A stretch of 64,000 nt of DNA from Paenibacillus hamazuiensis (GTDB taxonomy: Bacteria > Bacillota > Bacilli > Paenibacillales > NBRC-103111). The stretch lies in assembly GCF_023276405.1 (NCBI RefSeq), contig NZ_JALRMO010000001.1:1116001-1180000 (forward strand). The letters are read 5' to 3'. The stretch's first letter is position 1. Every line of letters starts with the position of its first letter. Positions 8,818 to 16,998 of this stretch are shown here, in pieces. The notes under the pieces are model-generated. The model was not told where the DNA came from. It saw only the letters and a program-made list of their open reading frames with translations, and did not search any database. A program made the translations under genes and the position numbers.

Positions 8818-9441
8818 TCACTCAGCGGCGGGACGGTTAATAAATTGTTCCGTTCTTTGATACACCTTATCGTCGCCGACGACGACCAGGATATCGTTTT
8901 CCAAAATGATCACGTGGGGCCCGGGGGAAATCGATACGTTCGTGCCTCTGCGCAGGGCGACGATGGTCGCGCCGGTATTTTGCCAAAACTGCAGCTCGGC
9001 TATCGTTTTCCCGACGATATGAGATTCGCCCAGAACCGTGATTTCGACCGGATGATACGGCTTCAGGTTCTTAAGCCGGTCGGACGCTTCGATAATTTCG
9101 GTCAGCAGCACCTCGAATTTGCGGTCGATGTCTTTTTTTGCCTCCAGCAGCTGTTCCAGATCCTGGCGCAGCGAGTAGACGGATTTCAAATAGTTGTTTC
9201 TCGTGATGTAGTCGTAAGCGTTTTGCGCCGAAACGATAATGATCTCCTTGCCTTGCGAAACGGAGACGATATTTTCGTCCCTCAGCAAGCCTACCGCTTT
9301 GCGGATCGTTTCCGGGGAAACCCGGTATTGGCTTGCGAGTAAGGTGCGCCCGGAAATTTTACTGCGTACGGGAAACTCCCCGCTCACGATTCTTTGGGCG
9401 ATATCGAGCGCTATCGACTTATAGCCGGCCATTTCCTGCAT
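8818..9441 (-). CDS. GntR-type regulator with RCK_C domain, BusR-like c-di-AMP-responsive repressor candidate
   Basis: 207 residues in three parts. An N-terminal GntR winged helix (about 5-75, with VSPETIRKAVGLL as recognition region) is followed by a charged helical linker predicted to form a coiled coil (about 85-122) and a C-terminal TrkA_C/RCK_C domain (about 128-200, with GESHIVGKTIAEL and TIVALRRG). This architecture is that of BusR, which represses betaine uptake genes in lactococci and streptococci when it binds c-di-AMP. RCK_C is the c-di-AMP-binding fold in several potassium and osmolyte regulators. The osmolyte operon lies one gene downstream. Start choice between M1 (9441) and M4 (9432) is open. 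Confidence 0.82.
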   Translation of the reverse strand: MQEMAGYKSIALDIAQRIVSGEFPVRSKISGRTLLASQYRVSPETIRKAVGLLRDENIVSVSQGKEIIIVSAQNAYDYITRNNYLKSVYSLRQDLEQLLEAKKDIDRKFEVLLTEIIEASDRLKNLKPYHPVEITVLGESHIVGKTIAELQFWQNTGATIVALRRGTNVSISPGPHVIILENDILVVVGDDKVYQRTEQFINRPAAE

Positions 9442-9485
9442 ATGTATCTGTGCCCCTTGGTTTCGACGAATGGACTGCCAATATA

Positions 9486-9515
9486 TATTCTAAGAATACT
9501 CTTATTTGGGCGCAA
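9486..9515 (-). promoter_or_regulatory. Promoter of the BusR-like gene with 13-bp palindrome
   Basis: On the minus strand TTGCGC (9515-9510) is 17 bases from TAGAAT (9492-9487). A perfect palindrome TATTCT-A-AGAATA (9486-9498) covers the -10 element. This could be an autoregulatory operator. It does not resemble the repeat in front of the osmolyte operon, so a shared regulator is not shown by sequence. Confidence 0.45.
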
Positions 9516-9580
9516 GGTAAATGGGGGAGGGACAAGTCGTCAGACCCTCGCCGGGGCAGGATGTTCAGGGCACGGACATG

Positions 9581-10588
9581 TTATTTTTTCAGTTCAAACG
9601 CTTCGGCCAGCAGCTGATAGGAACGGATGCGGGCCGCAAAATCGTGAACGGGAGTGACGACCATCAGCTCGTCTGTCCGAAACCGCTCGCTGAGCGCCAG
9701 CAGCTGTTCCTTAACCGTTTCGGGCGAGCCGACAAAGCGGCGCTGGCGGCCCCTGCGGATGATATCCATATCCAGCTCGGTGTAAGGATAGTCATAGGCC
9801 GTTTCCACCGAAGGCAGGGAATCCTGCTCCAGACCGCGCTCCAGCCGCAGGAAAAACAAATCGGAGCTTGCGGCAAGTCGGTTCGCCTCCTCGTCCGTCT
9901 CGGCGCAAATGACGAGCACGGCGGCAAGGGACATCGGCTTCTCCTGATAAGGGGAAGGCCGGAATGCTTCGCGGTAAAGGCGGAATGCTTCATCGCCGCC
10001 CGTCACGCCGAAAAATTGCGCGAACCCGTAGGAGACGCCCAGACGGGCGGCGATTCTCGCGCTTTCGTTGCTCGATCCGAGCAGCCATACCGGCGGCGCC
10101 GTCGCGATCATCGGCGATGCTTTAAGCCTGGCGTACGGATGATCTTCGGGAAGAGCGTCATGCAAATAAGCCATTACATCGGTCACCTGCTCCGGGTAAT
10201 TGTCGATGTCCGAATATTTGCCTTCCTGCAAAGCACGCGTGGACAGAGGCAGCCCTCCCGGAGCGCGGCCAAACCCGACATCGATACGTCCCGGATGAAG
10301 AGCCTCGAGCAGCCGGAAATTTTCAGCGACCTTGTAGGCGCTGTAATGCGGGAGCATCACCCCGCCGGAGCCGAGCCGGATGTGCGACGTATGCGCGGCC
10401 AAATGGGCGATCAGCACCTCGGGGCTGGAATGCGCGAGCGCTTTGAACGCGTGATGCTCGGATACCCAGAAGCGGGTATAGCCGGAATTCTCGGCCTCCT
10501 GGGCGAGGCGCGTCGTTTCGGATAACGCGTCCCGGGCCGTGCGGCCTTCGGATATATGCGATTGATCGAGCACGCTGAGTCGGATCAA
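9581..10588 (-). CDS. LLM-class flavin-dependent oxidoreductase (luciferase-like monooxygenase)
   Basis: 335 residues of the bacterial-luciferase TIM-barrel family. The opening is IRLSVLDQSHISEGRT and it contains YTRFWVSEHHAF, the family hallmark, and VDVGFGRAPGG. These enzymes use reduced flavin and oxygen on small organic substrates; the substrate is not readable. I chose TTG at 10588 because GGGAGGT lies seven bases upstream and the protein then starts as family members do. The alternative ATG at 10642 would overlap the preceding gene and has no ribosome site. It is the third gene of an operon headed by a MerR-type regulator. Confidence 0.85.
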   Translation of the reverse strand: MIRLSVLDQSHISEGRTARDALSETTRLAQEAENSGYTRFWVSEHHAFKALAHSSPEVLIAHLAAHTSHIRLGSGGVMLPHYSAYKVAENFRLLEALHPGRIDVGFGRAPGGLPLSTRALQEGKYSDIDNYPEQVTDVMAYLHDALPEDHPYARLKASPMIATAPPVWLLGSSNESARIAARLGVSYGFAQFFGVTGGDEAFRLYREAFRPSPYQEKPMSLAAVLVICAETDEEANRLAASSDLFFLRLERGLEQDSLPSVETAYDYPYTELDMDIIRRGRQRRFVGSPETVKEQLLALSERFRTDELMVVTPVHDFAARIRSYQLLAEAFELKK

Positions 10589-10620
10589 TGGGGACACCTC
10601 CCGATTCGTATGAATTAAAG

Positions 10621-10971
10621 TTATGTTTTCATAGCCGGCCATTCGGCATACGTATAATTGACCAGCGGTTTGCCTTCCTTGTAATAAAGCGAAGGGGCCA
10701 GCAGCACGAAAAAGATATGTGTCTTCGGAAAACCGCGCTGCTCCAGCTGGTCATTCAGCCATTTTGCAATGACGTCATGCGCCTCCTGGGGACGCGGGAA
10801 CATCAAAATTTCCACATACTTCGGAAGATCGGAAATCGGCTGCGAAGAAACAAGCTCGATTTTGACGATGTTTTCATGAACCCCCATGATGACGGACAAT
10901 TGTTGTTTGAGCAAAGGAGAAAAGGACTTCAGAAAGCCCTCGTCAAACCCATGGAATCGGATAAACGGCAT
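10621..10971 (-). CDS. DUF1904 family protein
   Basis: 116 residues. It begins MPFIRFHGFDEGFLKS and contains VEILMFPRPQE and an NYTYAEW-like C-terminus, all typical of DUF1904, a small fold I compare with tautomerase-like proteins. No enzymatic role is known to me. The ATG at 10971 follows GGAAGGAAATGTGGC. It lies between the MerR regulator and the monooxygenase on the same strand with short gaps, so it is probably co-induced with them. A second DUF1904 gene is found at 16521-16853 in this window. Confidence 0.75.
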   Translation of the reverse strand: MPFIRFHGFDEGFLKSFSPLLKQQLSVIMGVHENIVKIELVSSQPISDLPKYVEILMFPRPQEAHDVIAKWLNDQLEQRGFPKTHIFFVLLAPSLYYKEGKPLVNYTYAEWPAMKT

Positions 10972-10994
10972 GCCACATTTCCTTCCTGCGATAG

Positions 10995-11420
10995 CTAGTC
11001 TGCCTCTTGCTTCAAAATGTCCCGCACGCATTCGCGGAGCTGCTGCAATTCCTGCTTAAAGGCTTCCATCCGACGCAGCTTCAGCTCGATCATCGCGATT
11101 TCCTCCCGCAGACCGCAGTCGATTTGCTCGAGATCGGCTTTTCTCTGCTCCCGGTCGGATGATGTGCAGAACTTGCTCTTATGTTCCTCAATAATATCGC
11201 TTAGTTTGACAAATTGCTGGAGCTCCTGCAAGGAAAAACCGAGAACCTCTCTGGCGATCAGCAGCTTCTTGATCCGCTCCACGTCTTCGCCCGAGTATAA
11301 ACGGACGCCGCCGACCGTTCGCTGCGGCGGGGAAATAAGCCCGATTTCCTCGTAGTAGCGGATCGTTCGTTTCGTCAGCCCCGTTTCCTTGGCGACATCG
11401 TCGATTTTTAATTCCTTCAC
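10995..11420 (-). CDS. MerR-family transcriptional regulator
   Basis: 141 residues. The winged-helix domain is intact, with the family signature TGLTKRTIRYYEEIGLISPP, followed by a long helix that would form the antiparallel dimer coiled coil (about 75-140). There is one Cys in the C-terminal helical part and one near the middle, but no clustered metal-binding site, so a small-molecule or stress effector is more likely than a metal. The start is GTG at 11420, eight bases from AGGAG. It heads a three-gene operon with DUF1904 and the flavin monooxygenase, behind a promoter with a MerR-type palindrome. Confidence 0.85.
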   Translation of the reverse strand: MKELKIDDVAKETGLTKRTIRYYEEIGLISPPQRTVGGVRLYSGEDVERIKKLLIAREVLGFSLQELQQFVKLSDIIEEHKSKFCTSSDREQRKADLEQIDCGLREEIAMIELKLRRMEAFKQELQQLRECVRDILKQEAD

Positions 11421-11501
11421 GCGGTTCTCTCCTAAAAGTTTTTGCACCGGCCAAGACCGGCATCGGAAGCATAAGCTTAGTTTTTTCGGATGATATGGTT
11501 C

Positions 11502-11531
11502 ATTATAGAAAAAGTTAACGTTTACGTCAAC
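11502..11531 (-). promoter_or_regulatory. Promoter of the MerR operon with 18-bp operator palindrome
   Basis: On the minus strand TTGACG (11530-11525) is 17 bases from a perfect TATAAT (11507-11502). The palindrome GTTGACGTAAACGTTAAC (11531-11514) overlaps the -35 element and spacer, the usual place for a MerR-family operator. Autoregulation is therefore likely. The 17-bp spacer differs from the stretched 19-20 bp spacers of MerR-activated promoters. Confidence 0.7.
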
Positions 11532-11540
11532 GTGATGGGG

Positions 11541-11795
11541 TCATACCACCGTTTTTTTATTTCCTACCCAGCTTCGTATATATGCTATAAAACGGCAAGC
11601 TTCATCCCGGTCAAGTACGATTCCGTCCAGCGTAAACGAAAAGGTGTTTAAAATTTCCTCGTCAGACTTTGCCAGCATGCTTACAAACAACTCAACATCC
11701 GGATCTGTGATATTATGGCGTTCTTCAAGGCCTGCGTCCGCGGCGCTATTTTCATCCGCCTGGCCGGGTTTCCCGTTTCGTTTGTACATCATCAT
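11541..11795 (-). CDS. Small hypothetical protein
   Basis: 84 residues at most, without signal peptide or membrane segment. The first 30 residues are polar and low in hydrophobics; the rest alternates acidic and hydrophobic positions (DPDVELFVSMLAKSDEEIL), suggesting a small helical domain. The start is one of three consecutive ATG codons; AAGGAGG is three bases from the first and six from the second, so the second or third may be used. It sits just downstream of the HD-GYP gene on the same strand, 28 bases away, and could be co-transcribed. No function can be proposed. Confidence 0.6.
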   Translation of the reverse strand: MMMYKRNGKPGQADENSAADAGLEERHNITDPDVELFVSMLAKSDEEILNTFSFTLDGIVLDRDEACRFIAYIRSWVGNKKTVV

Positions 11796-11823
11796 AATCC
11801 TCCTTATTCGGTAACATGAAATA

Positions 11824-12444
11824 TTATTGAAAATAACGGCTCGCTTCCTGCAGCAATCCTTTCAGGCCGATTTGCGGCGTATGCTGAAGAAGCCCGCTCG
11901 GCAGCTCCAAAAATTGCTTGACGTAATATTCGTCAAACTGAGCTCCCGCTTGAGCAAGAAGCTCGCGTTTCGCCTCGTCGATCGAAATCCCCCGCTTGTA
12001 CACACGGTCGGTAGTCATGGCGTCAAACGCATCCGCAATAGAACACATTCGGGCCAGCTCCGGAATTTCGTACCCGGACAGCCCTACCGGATACCCTTTT
12101 CCATCCCAACGTTCATGATGATACATCACGACCTCAAGCAAAGGATGATGCATAATTTGGTGCTCGAACAACAATTCGATCCCGAACGAGGGATGGGATT
12201 TCATTTCAAGCCATTCGTCATTCTCCAGCTTGCCGCGCTTCCGCAAAATATCGCCCCGGATACGCAGCTTCCCGATATCGTGCATACAGCAGCCTAATAT
12301 AAAAACGAGCCGTTTCTCCGGTTGATCCGCCATGCAGGAGGCGGCCCAGATTTGGGCCAACCCGGCCACGCGCATAACATGACGATACGTATCCCCATCG
12401 TGCTTCGACAACATCGTCAATAGGGATTGAAATCCGTTCCGCAC
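11824..12444 (-). CDS. HD-GYP domain protein, probable c-di-GMP phosphodiesterase
   Basis: 206 residues made up almost entirely of one HD-GYP domain. The metal and catalytic motifs are in place: HDIGK, then HHERWDGKGYP (the GYP part), then ARMCSIADAFDAMTTDR. Such domains hydrolyse cyclic di-GMP, or in some branches act on other nucleotides. No receiver or sensor domain is attached, which is unusual; most relatives are fused to an input domain. The start is GTG at 12444 with AAGGGGG nine bases upstream. It is divergent from the YesN/YesM-type pair. Confidence 0.85.
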   Translation of the reverse strand: MRNGFQSLLTMLSKHDGDTYRHVMRVAGLAQIWAASCMADQPEKRLVFILGCCMHDIGKLRIRGDILRKRGKLENDEWLEMKSHPSFGIELLFEHQIMHHPLLEVVMYHHERWDGKGYPVGLSGYEIPELARMCSIADAFDAMTTDRVYKRGISIDEAKRELLAQAGAQFDEYYVKQFLELPSGLLQHTPQIGLKGLLQEASRYFQ

Positions 12445-12546
12445 TTACAGGTTCCCCCTTAATATGACATTTTTCGTTTCTAATCTTTCACTTTTTTTGA
12501 TACATTTAACTAAAAAATGAATTTGCTAGAGAGAAGGAGAGAACAC

Positions 12547-13310
12547 ATGTACCGCATACTGCTTGTGGACGATGAGTATGAAACAAGAAATGGACTATCC
12601 CATTATTTTCCATGGAGTGAAATTGGATTCCACATTGCCGCGCAAAAGGAAAACGGAAAGGAAGCGCTGGAATATATGGAGTGGCATCCTGTCGACGTGC
12701 TGTTAAGCGATATCCGGATGCCGATCATGTCCGGCCTTGAGCTCGCCAAAGCGGTTATGCTCAGAAAATGGCCGACGAAAATCATTTTGCTGACCGGGCA
12801 TAAAGATTTTGAATATGCCAGGCAAGCGGTCAATCTCGGGGCGTCACGTTTTATTACGAAGCCAAGCTCTTTCGAAGAAATCAGAGATGTTTTTTAAGTT
12901 TGAAAAAAGAGCTCGACGACCAATTTTCGCTGCCTAAATATGCGGAGACGTTCAAGTATCGGGACGACGGCCGCGCCGTCGGCAATAACGTGATAGAAAC
13001 GATTAAGCATTATACCGAAAACCATTATAAGGACATCACCCTGGACAAAGTCGCCAAAGTCGTGCATATGAACCCGAACTATGTCAGTACTTATTTCAAA
13101 GAAAAGACCGGAGAAAACTTCTCCGACTATCTGCTTTCCATCAAAATGAAAAAAGCGGCGGACCTGCTGGGGGATGTCCGGTTGAAAACCTACGAAGTCA
13201 GTCAAATGATCGGGTACAGCAATACCAAAAACTTCACCCGCACGTTCAAAAAATTTTTCGGGGTCAGTCCCCGCGAATACAGAAATAAACGAGGAATGAA
13301 CGATGTATAG
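12547..13310 (+). pseudogene. YesN/AraC-type response regulator interrupted by a frameshift
   Basis: Two adjacent frames together make one response regulator. The first (12547-12897) is a full receiver domain with LVDDEYETRNG, phosphoacceptor LLSDIRMP and FITKPSSFEE. The second, one frame back (12900-13310), is an AraC-type helix-turn-helix region with MNPNYVSTYFKEKTG and FGVSPREYR. The shift is at a run of six T (12890-12895). One extra T would give a continuous protein of about 254 residues. The start ATG 12547 has AAGGAG at good distance. It could be a real null allele, a slippery tract or a sequencing error. The kinase gene overlaps its stop by eight bases. Confidence 0.8.
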
Positions 13311-15066
13311 AAAATTGTTTGTCAAGAACCTGCTGATCTTTACGGTCCCGCTTCTCATTCCCCTCATTTTGCTTGGGACTTTAACCCAATACATTACCAA
13401 CAAGTACGTGAAAACGTCCTTCACCAAAAGCAATCTGGCGGTCCTCGGCCAGGTTCAAAACAATGTCGAAACGATCCTCGACGAGATAAACTCCCTTTAT
13501 CTGCATTACGGCGTTACATACGATGTAAAGTACGATCTGACGGAAGCTCTCAATTCGAAACAAATAAGCAGCTACCAAAGCCGCCGGTTTTTAAGCGTGT
13601 CCAGCAGTTACCTGTACACCGAATCGACAGCCAAACCGTATATTCATTCGATCTACGTCTATTTCGACAATCCTTACGGACAGTTTCTATCATCCGGCGG
13701 AGGTATCGTTCAGCTGGATCAGTTTTACGACAAAGACTGGTACGAAAGCTTTCAAAACAATCCGTCAGACAAAACGGTAAGGGTCGAATCAAGATCGATC
13801 CGCAATTCGTCCGCCGGGAAGCCCGCAGAAGTCTTAAGCCTTTATCAAAACATCTATTCCTCCGGAAATGAACAGCCCATAGGCGTTATTGTCTTAAACG
13901 TCGACAAATCGTATTTCGCTAAAGCTTTGGATAAGATCGACACTCACAGGAAGCAGGAATTTTTCATCCTGGACCAGGACAACAATCTTTTATTCCAGGC
14001 CATCTCCGCCGATTCAAAAAAAACCGGAACACTCCTTTCAAAGATTAACGATGAGGGCTTTTATTCCACCGTTACGGTGAACAAGAGATCGTTCGTCGTT
14101 TCCCATATAAACTCGTCCAGGTCGGGATGGAAATATATATCCGTCATTCCGGAAAAACGGCTGTATCGGACGCCCCATGAGCTTACTCGGTTGACCGTGT
14201 TGCTGGGACTGCTCTCTTTGCTGCTCGGGTTTGCCATCACGTTCGTGTTCATGCGCCGCAACCACGCTCGCGTTCAGGAACTCATTTCGATTGTCCGGGC
14301 GGCGGAGAAGGACGAGTATCCGCAAGCGGCCCAGGTTCCGTTTCAGGACGACGAGTACGGCTATATCGCTCACAACGTTATTAAATCGTTTATTACCCAG
14401 CATCAATTAAAGCTCATGTTGTCCGAAAAAAAACTACGACTGCAGCAGGCACAATATTTGGCTTTAACATCGCAAATGAATCCCCATTTTCTGTTCAACA
14501 CCTTGTCCACCATCTATTGGAAAGTCGTCGCATTGACGGGAGGTCCGAACGAAGTGAACCGGATGATCGAGAACTTGTCCAATATCCTGAAGTATGCGCT
14601 GGATTTGCCCGGAAAGACCGTACCTATGGAAAAGGAGATCAGCCAAACCCGAAGTTATATCGAAATACAAAAAGTGCGGTATCAAGACAAATTCGACGTC
14701 TTATGGAAAGTACCGCCCGAAATCCATCCGCTGCCGGTCATCAAAATGCTGCTGCAGCCGCTTATCGAAAACTCTCTCTATCACGGGATTAAAGAAAAGG
14801 CGGGTCCCGGGTTCATCAAGGTCAAGATCGCCAAACGGCATTCCATGATACATATCACGATCGTCGATAATGGAATCGGCATGCGAACAAGCCGCCTGCA
14901 GGAAGTCAAAAAGCTGCTTGAACTCGGCGAATTTCCTTCCGGACATGTCGGTCTGAGCAACGTTTATAACCGATTAAAATTGATGTACGATAGCCGTTTT
15001 TCCATCAGACTTTGGAGCAAGATCAACTGGGGAACGGTTATTGAAATCGCCTACCCTATCGAATAA
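13303..15066 (+). CDS. YesM-type sensor histidine kinase
   Basis: 587 residues. A first membrane helix (about 9-29) and a second (about 293-315) flank an extracellular Cache-like sensor region. A HAMP-like linker follows, then the His_kinase domain with phosphoacceptor motif SQMNPHFLFNT near residue 390 and an ATPase domain with LLQPLIENSLYHG and VDNGIGM. YesM-group kinases usually sense carbohydrates or related extracellular cues and pair with YesN-like AraC regulators, as in this location. It starts inside the end of the regulator gene (ATGTATAG overlap). With the partner gene frameshifted, signalling may be uncoupled. Confidence 0.9.
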   Translation: MYRKLFVKNLLIFTVPLLIPLILLGTLTQYITNKYVKTSFTKSNLAVLGQVQNNVETILDEINSLYLHYGVTYDVKYDLTEALNSKQISSYQSRRFLSVSSSYLYTESTAKPYIHSIYVYFDNPYGQFLSSGGGIVQLDQFYDKDWYESFQNNPSDKTVRVESRSIRNSSAGKPAEVLSLYQNIYSSGNEQPIGVIVLNVDKSYFAKALDKIDTHRKQEFFILDQDNNLLFQAISADSKKTGTLLSKINDEGFYSTVTVNKRSFVVSHINSSRSGWKYISVIPEKRLYRTPHELTRLTVLLGLLSLLLGFAITFVFMRRNHARVQELISIVRAAEKDEYPQAAQVPFQDDEYGYIAHNVIKSFITQHQLKLMLSEKKLRLQQAQYLALTSQMNPHFLFNTLSTIYWKVVALTGGPNEVNRMIENLSNILKYALDLPGKTVPMEKEISQTRSYIEIQKVRYQDKFDVLWKVPPEIHPLPVIKMLLQPLIENSLYHGIKEKAGPGFIKVKIAKRHSMIHITIVDNGIGMRTSRLQEVKKLLELGEFPSGHVGLSNVYNRLKLMYDSRFSIRLWSKINWGTVIEIAYPIE

Positions 15067-15406
15067 TGTCATTTCGATCGTATTATAGGCATAACACCAT
15101 TGCGGGCAAAAGGTACGAACTGTTATAAATGGTAGCTGCGATTCAGATATTTTGTTACAAAGGTATCCTTTCTTCAGAAAATGAGGATGTATCTTCGGAA
15201 AAGTTCCAAAATATTTGTCGTAGATTGTCGTACTTTCGGTGATTGCGAAATAAAAAAAGAACCCGCAGCAAACCGCTGCGGGTCAAGGTTTATATATTAA
15301 AAAAGGGGGTCACCTATAATATATCCCGACTACATTAAAGGAAGATGAACGCAACATTTCATTTGTGTTACAATTTACGGGACTACATAGAAAGGTGGCC
15401 TGCTGC
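15067..15406. other. 340-base intergenic region after the YesM-type kinase
   Basis: No convincing gene is seen. It is AT-rich and contains one strong hairpin (15261-15283) and the untranslated leader of the Gfo/Idh gene. The stretch 15100-15240 has no repeat or open frame that I can support. Confidence 0.5.
15252..15283 (-). terminator. Strong hairpin, best read as a minus-strand terminator
   Basis: ACCCGCAGC pairs with GCTGCGGGT around AAACC. The plus-strand side is preceded by a run of A, so the T-tract needed for termination (TTCTTTTTTTAT) is on the minus strand. No minus-strand gene lies to its right, so what it terminates is unclear; it may also weakly end the plus-strand kinase operon. 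Confidence 0.55.
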
Positions 15407-16478
15407 ATGGCAAAACGCGCGGTATTCGGAATCATCGGGGGAAGCGGGTTTCGGGCGCAGTTTTATTTACGAATCGCTCAGGCGCTTCCCGACCGGTTTA
15501 CAGTAAACGGCATGGTAGTCCGGGACGAAGAAAAAGGCCGGGCTCTCGAACGGCAGTGGCATATCCCGACATACCGGAACGTCGATCAGCTTCTGGAAGC
15601 GGGAAAACCCGACTTTGTCGTGCTTTCCGTCAGCAAGGACGCGGCTGTCGGTTATATGCTGGATTTGGCGGAGCGGGGCATTCCGGTGCTGGCCGAGACG
15701 CCGCCGGCCCCGACGCTTGAGGGACTGCTCGAGCTTCATGAAAAGCTCGGCCGGAAGGGAGCCAAAATCCAGGTCGCCGAGCAGTATCAATACCAGCCGA
15801 TGCACGCGGCCCGCTACCGGATCGTTCGGTCCGGCAGGCTGGGCAATATTACGCAGGCGACCGTGTCGATATCGCAGTTTTACCACGCGGTCAGCCTGAT
15901 CCGCAAAATGCTCGGCATCGGCTTCGAGGAGGCCGCAATCCGCGCGATGCGGTTCGAGTCGCCGCCCCGACCGGAGCGGTCCACCGAAGGACGAGAAAAT
16001 CGTCATGTCGCAGAGAGATTTGGCGTGGATCGATTTCGGCGGCAAGCTCGGCATTTACGATTTTACGAACAACCAGCACCGCTCCTGGATCCGCTCCAAC
16101 CATATTTCGATCCGCGGCGAGCGGGGGGAAATATTCGACGACCGGCTTAATGTGCTTGCAGATTTCGCGACGCCGCTCCATCTCGACCTGAAGCGGATTA
16201 ATAAAGGCGAGAAGGAAAATCTGGAAGGCCATTACCTTCAGGGCATTATCGCCGGGGAAAGCTGGGTGTATGAAAATCCGTACATCCCCGCCCGCTTGTA
16301 CGACGATGAGATCGCTATCGCCACTTGTCTCAGCCATATGGCCGACTATGCGGCCGGAGGGCCGGAGTTTTACGGCCTCGCCGAAGCGTCGCAGGATCAA
16401 TATTTGGGGCTGCTCATCGAAGAGGCGATTCGGACCGGGGAGACGGTTCGGGCTGTAAGACAGCCGTGGAGCCGGTAG
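15407..16478 (+). pseudogene. Gfo/Idh/MocA-family oxidoreductase, frameshifted
   Basis: The first part (15407 to about 15965) has the NAD-binding Rossmann start FGIIGGSGFRAQFY and the family motif AEQYQYQP near its end. The second part, one base further in frame (to 16478), has EKIVMSQRDLAWIDFGGKLG and a C-terminal domain ending in VRAVRQPWS. The shift lies in or near the C4 run at 15965-15968. Removing one C joins the two into a protein of about 356 residues, normal for this family of sugar and inositol dehydrogenases. ATG 15407 has AAAGGTGG upstream. A genuine mutation or a sequencing error both fit. Confidence 0.75.
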
Positions 16479-16520
16479 AACGGGACGAAAAACGAGGCAT
16501 CAACCAACAAGGAGGGATGC

Positions 16521-16853
16521 ATGATGCCACAATTAACGGTTCGCGGCATCGGCGAGGCTGTGATGGCTTCGATCAGCAAGCCGCTCGTCGAGGAGCTTGC
16601 ACGCGTATGCGGCTGCGGGACGGATAACTTTACGATCGACTGCCTTCGGGTTGCGTCCGTGTTCGGCGGACAAGCGGCGGAGACGTACCCGTTCATAGAG
16701 GTCGCCTGGTTCGAGCGGGGCGGCGAGGTGCGGGACCGCTTCGCTGAGGCGCTCACCCGGCATGTCCGGCAGGCGGGCGTCGCCGAAGTGGAGATCGCCT
16801 TCAAGGTATACAAGGAAGACGCTTATTATATCAACGGCAAGCCGTGCGGATAG
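16521..16853 (+). CDS. DUF1904 family protein
   Basis: 110 residues, or 109 if the second of two adjacent ATGs is used; AAGGAGG is five bases from the first and eight from the second. It begins PQLTVRGIGEAVMA and continues with pattern FIEVAWFERG and a C-terminal YYINGKPCG, matching the layout of the other DUF1904 gene at 10621-10971 (start, central beta strand, aromatic C-terminus). It contains several Cys, including CGCG. Function is unknown. It stands alone after the broken Gfo/Idh gene and is followed by a strong terminator. Confidence 0.72.
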   Translation: MMPQLTVRGIGEAVMASISKPLVEELARVCGCGTDNFTIDCLRVASVFGGQAAETYPFIEVAWFERGGEVRDRFAEALTRHVRQAGVAEVEIAFKVYKEDAYYINGKPCG

Positions 16854-16866
16854 CCGCGGGCAATCA

Positions 16867-16920
16867 AAACCTCTGTCATCGTTTCGGATTTCGACGATGA
16901 CGGAGGTTTGTTTTTTTTAT
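16867..16920 (+). terminator. Intrinsic terminator after the DUF1904 gene
   Basis: AACCTCTGTCATCGT pairs with ACGATGACGGAGGTT around a short loop and is followed by GTTTTTTTT. One of the strongest terminators in the window. Confidence 0.9.
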
Positions 16921-16998
16921 ATGTCCAAGCTTAAAAACTTGCAGTTTCATATGCTTATAGAGACAAAGCTGCTTGTTTCAGGAGAGGGGGAAATTCAA

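Noticed and set aside
12885-12905. Programmed -1 ribosomal frameshift in the YesN-like gene
   Set aside because: TTTTTTA is present but is not in register with the zero frame as X-XXY-YYZ, and no downstream stimulatory structure is seen; a one-base indel is simpler.
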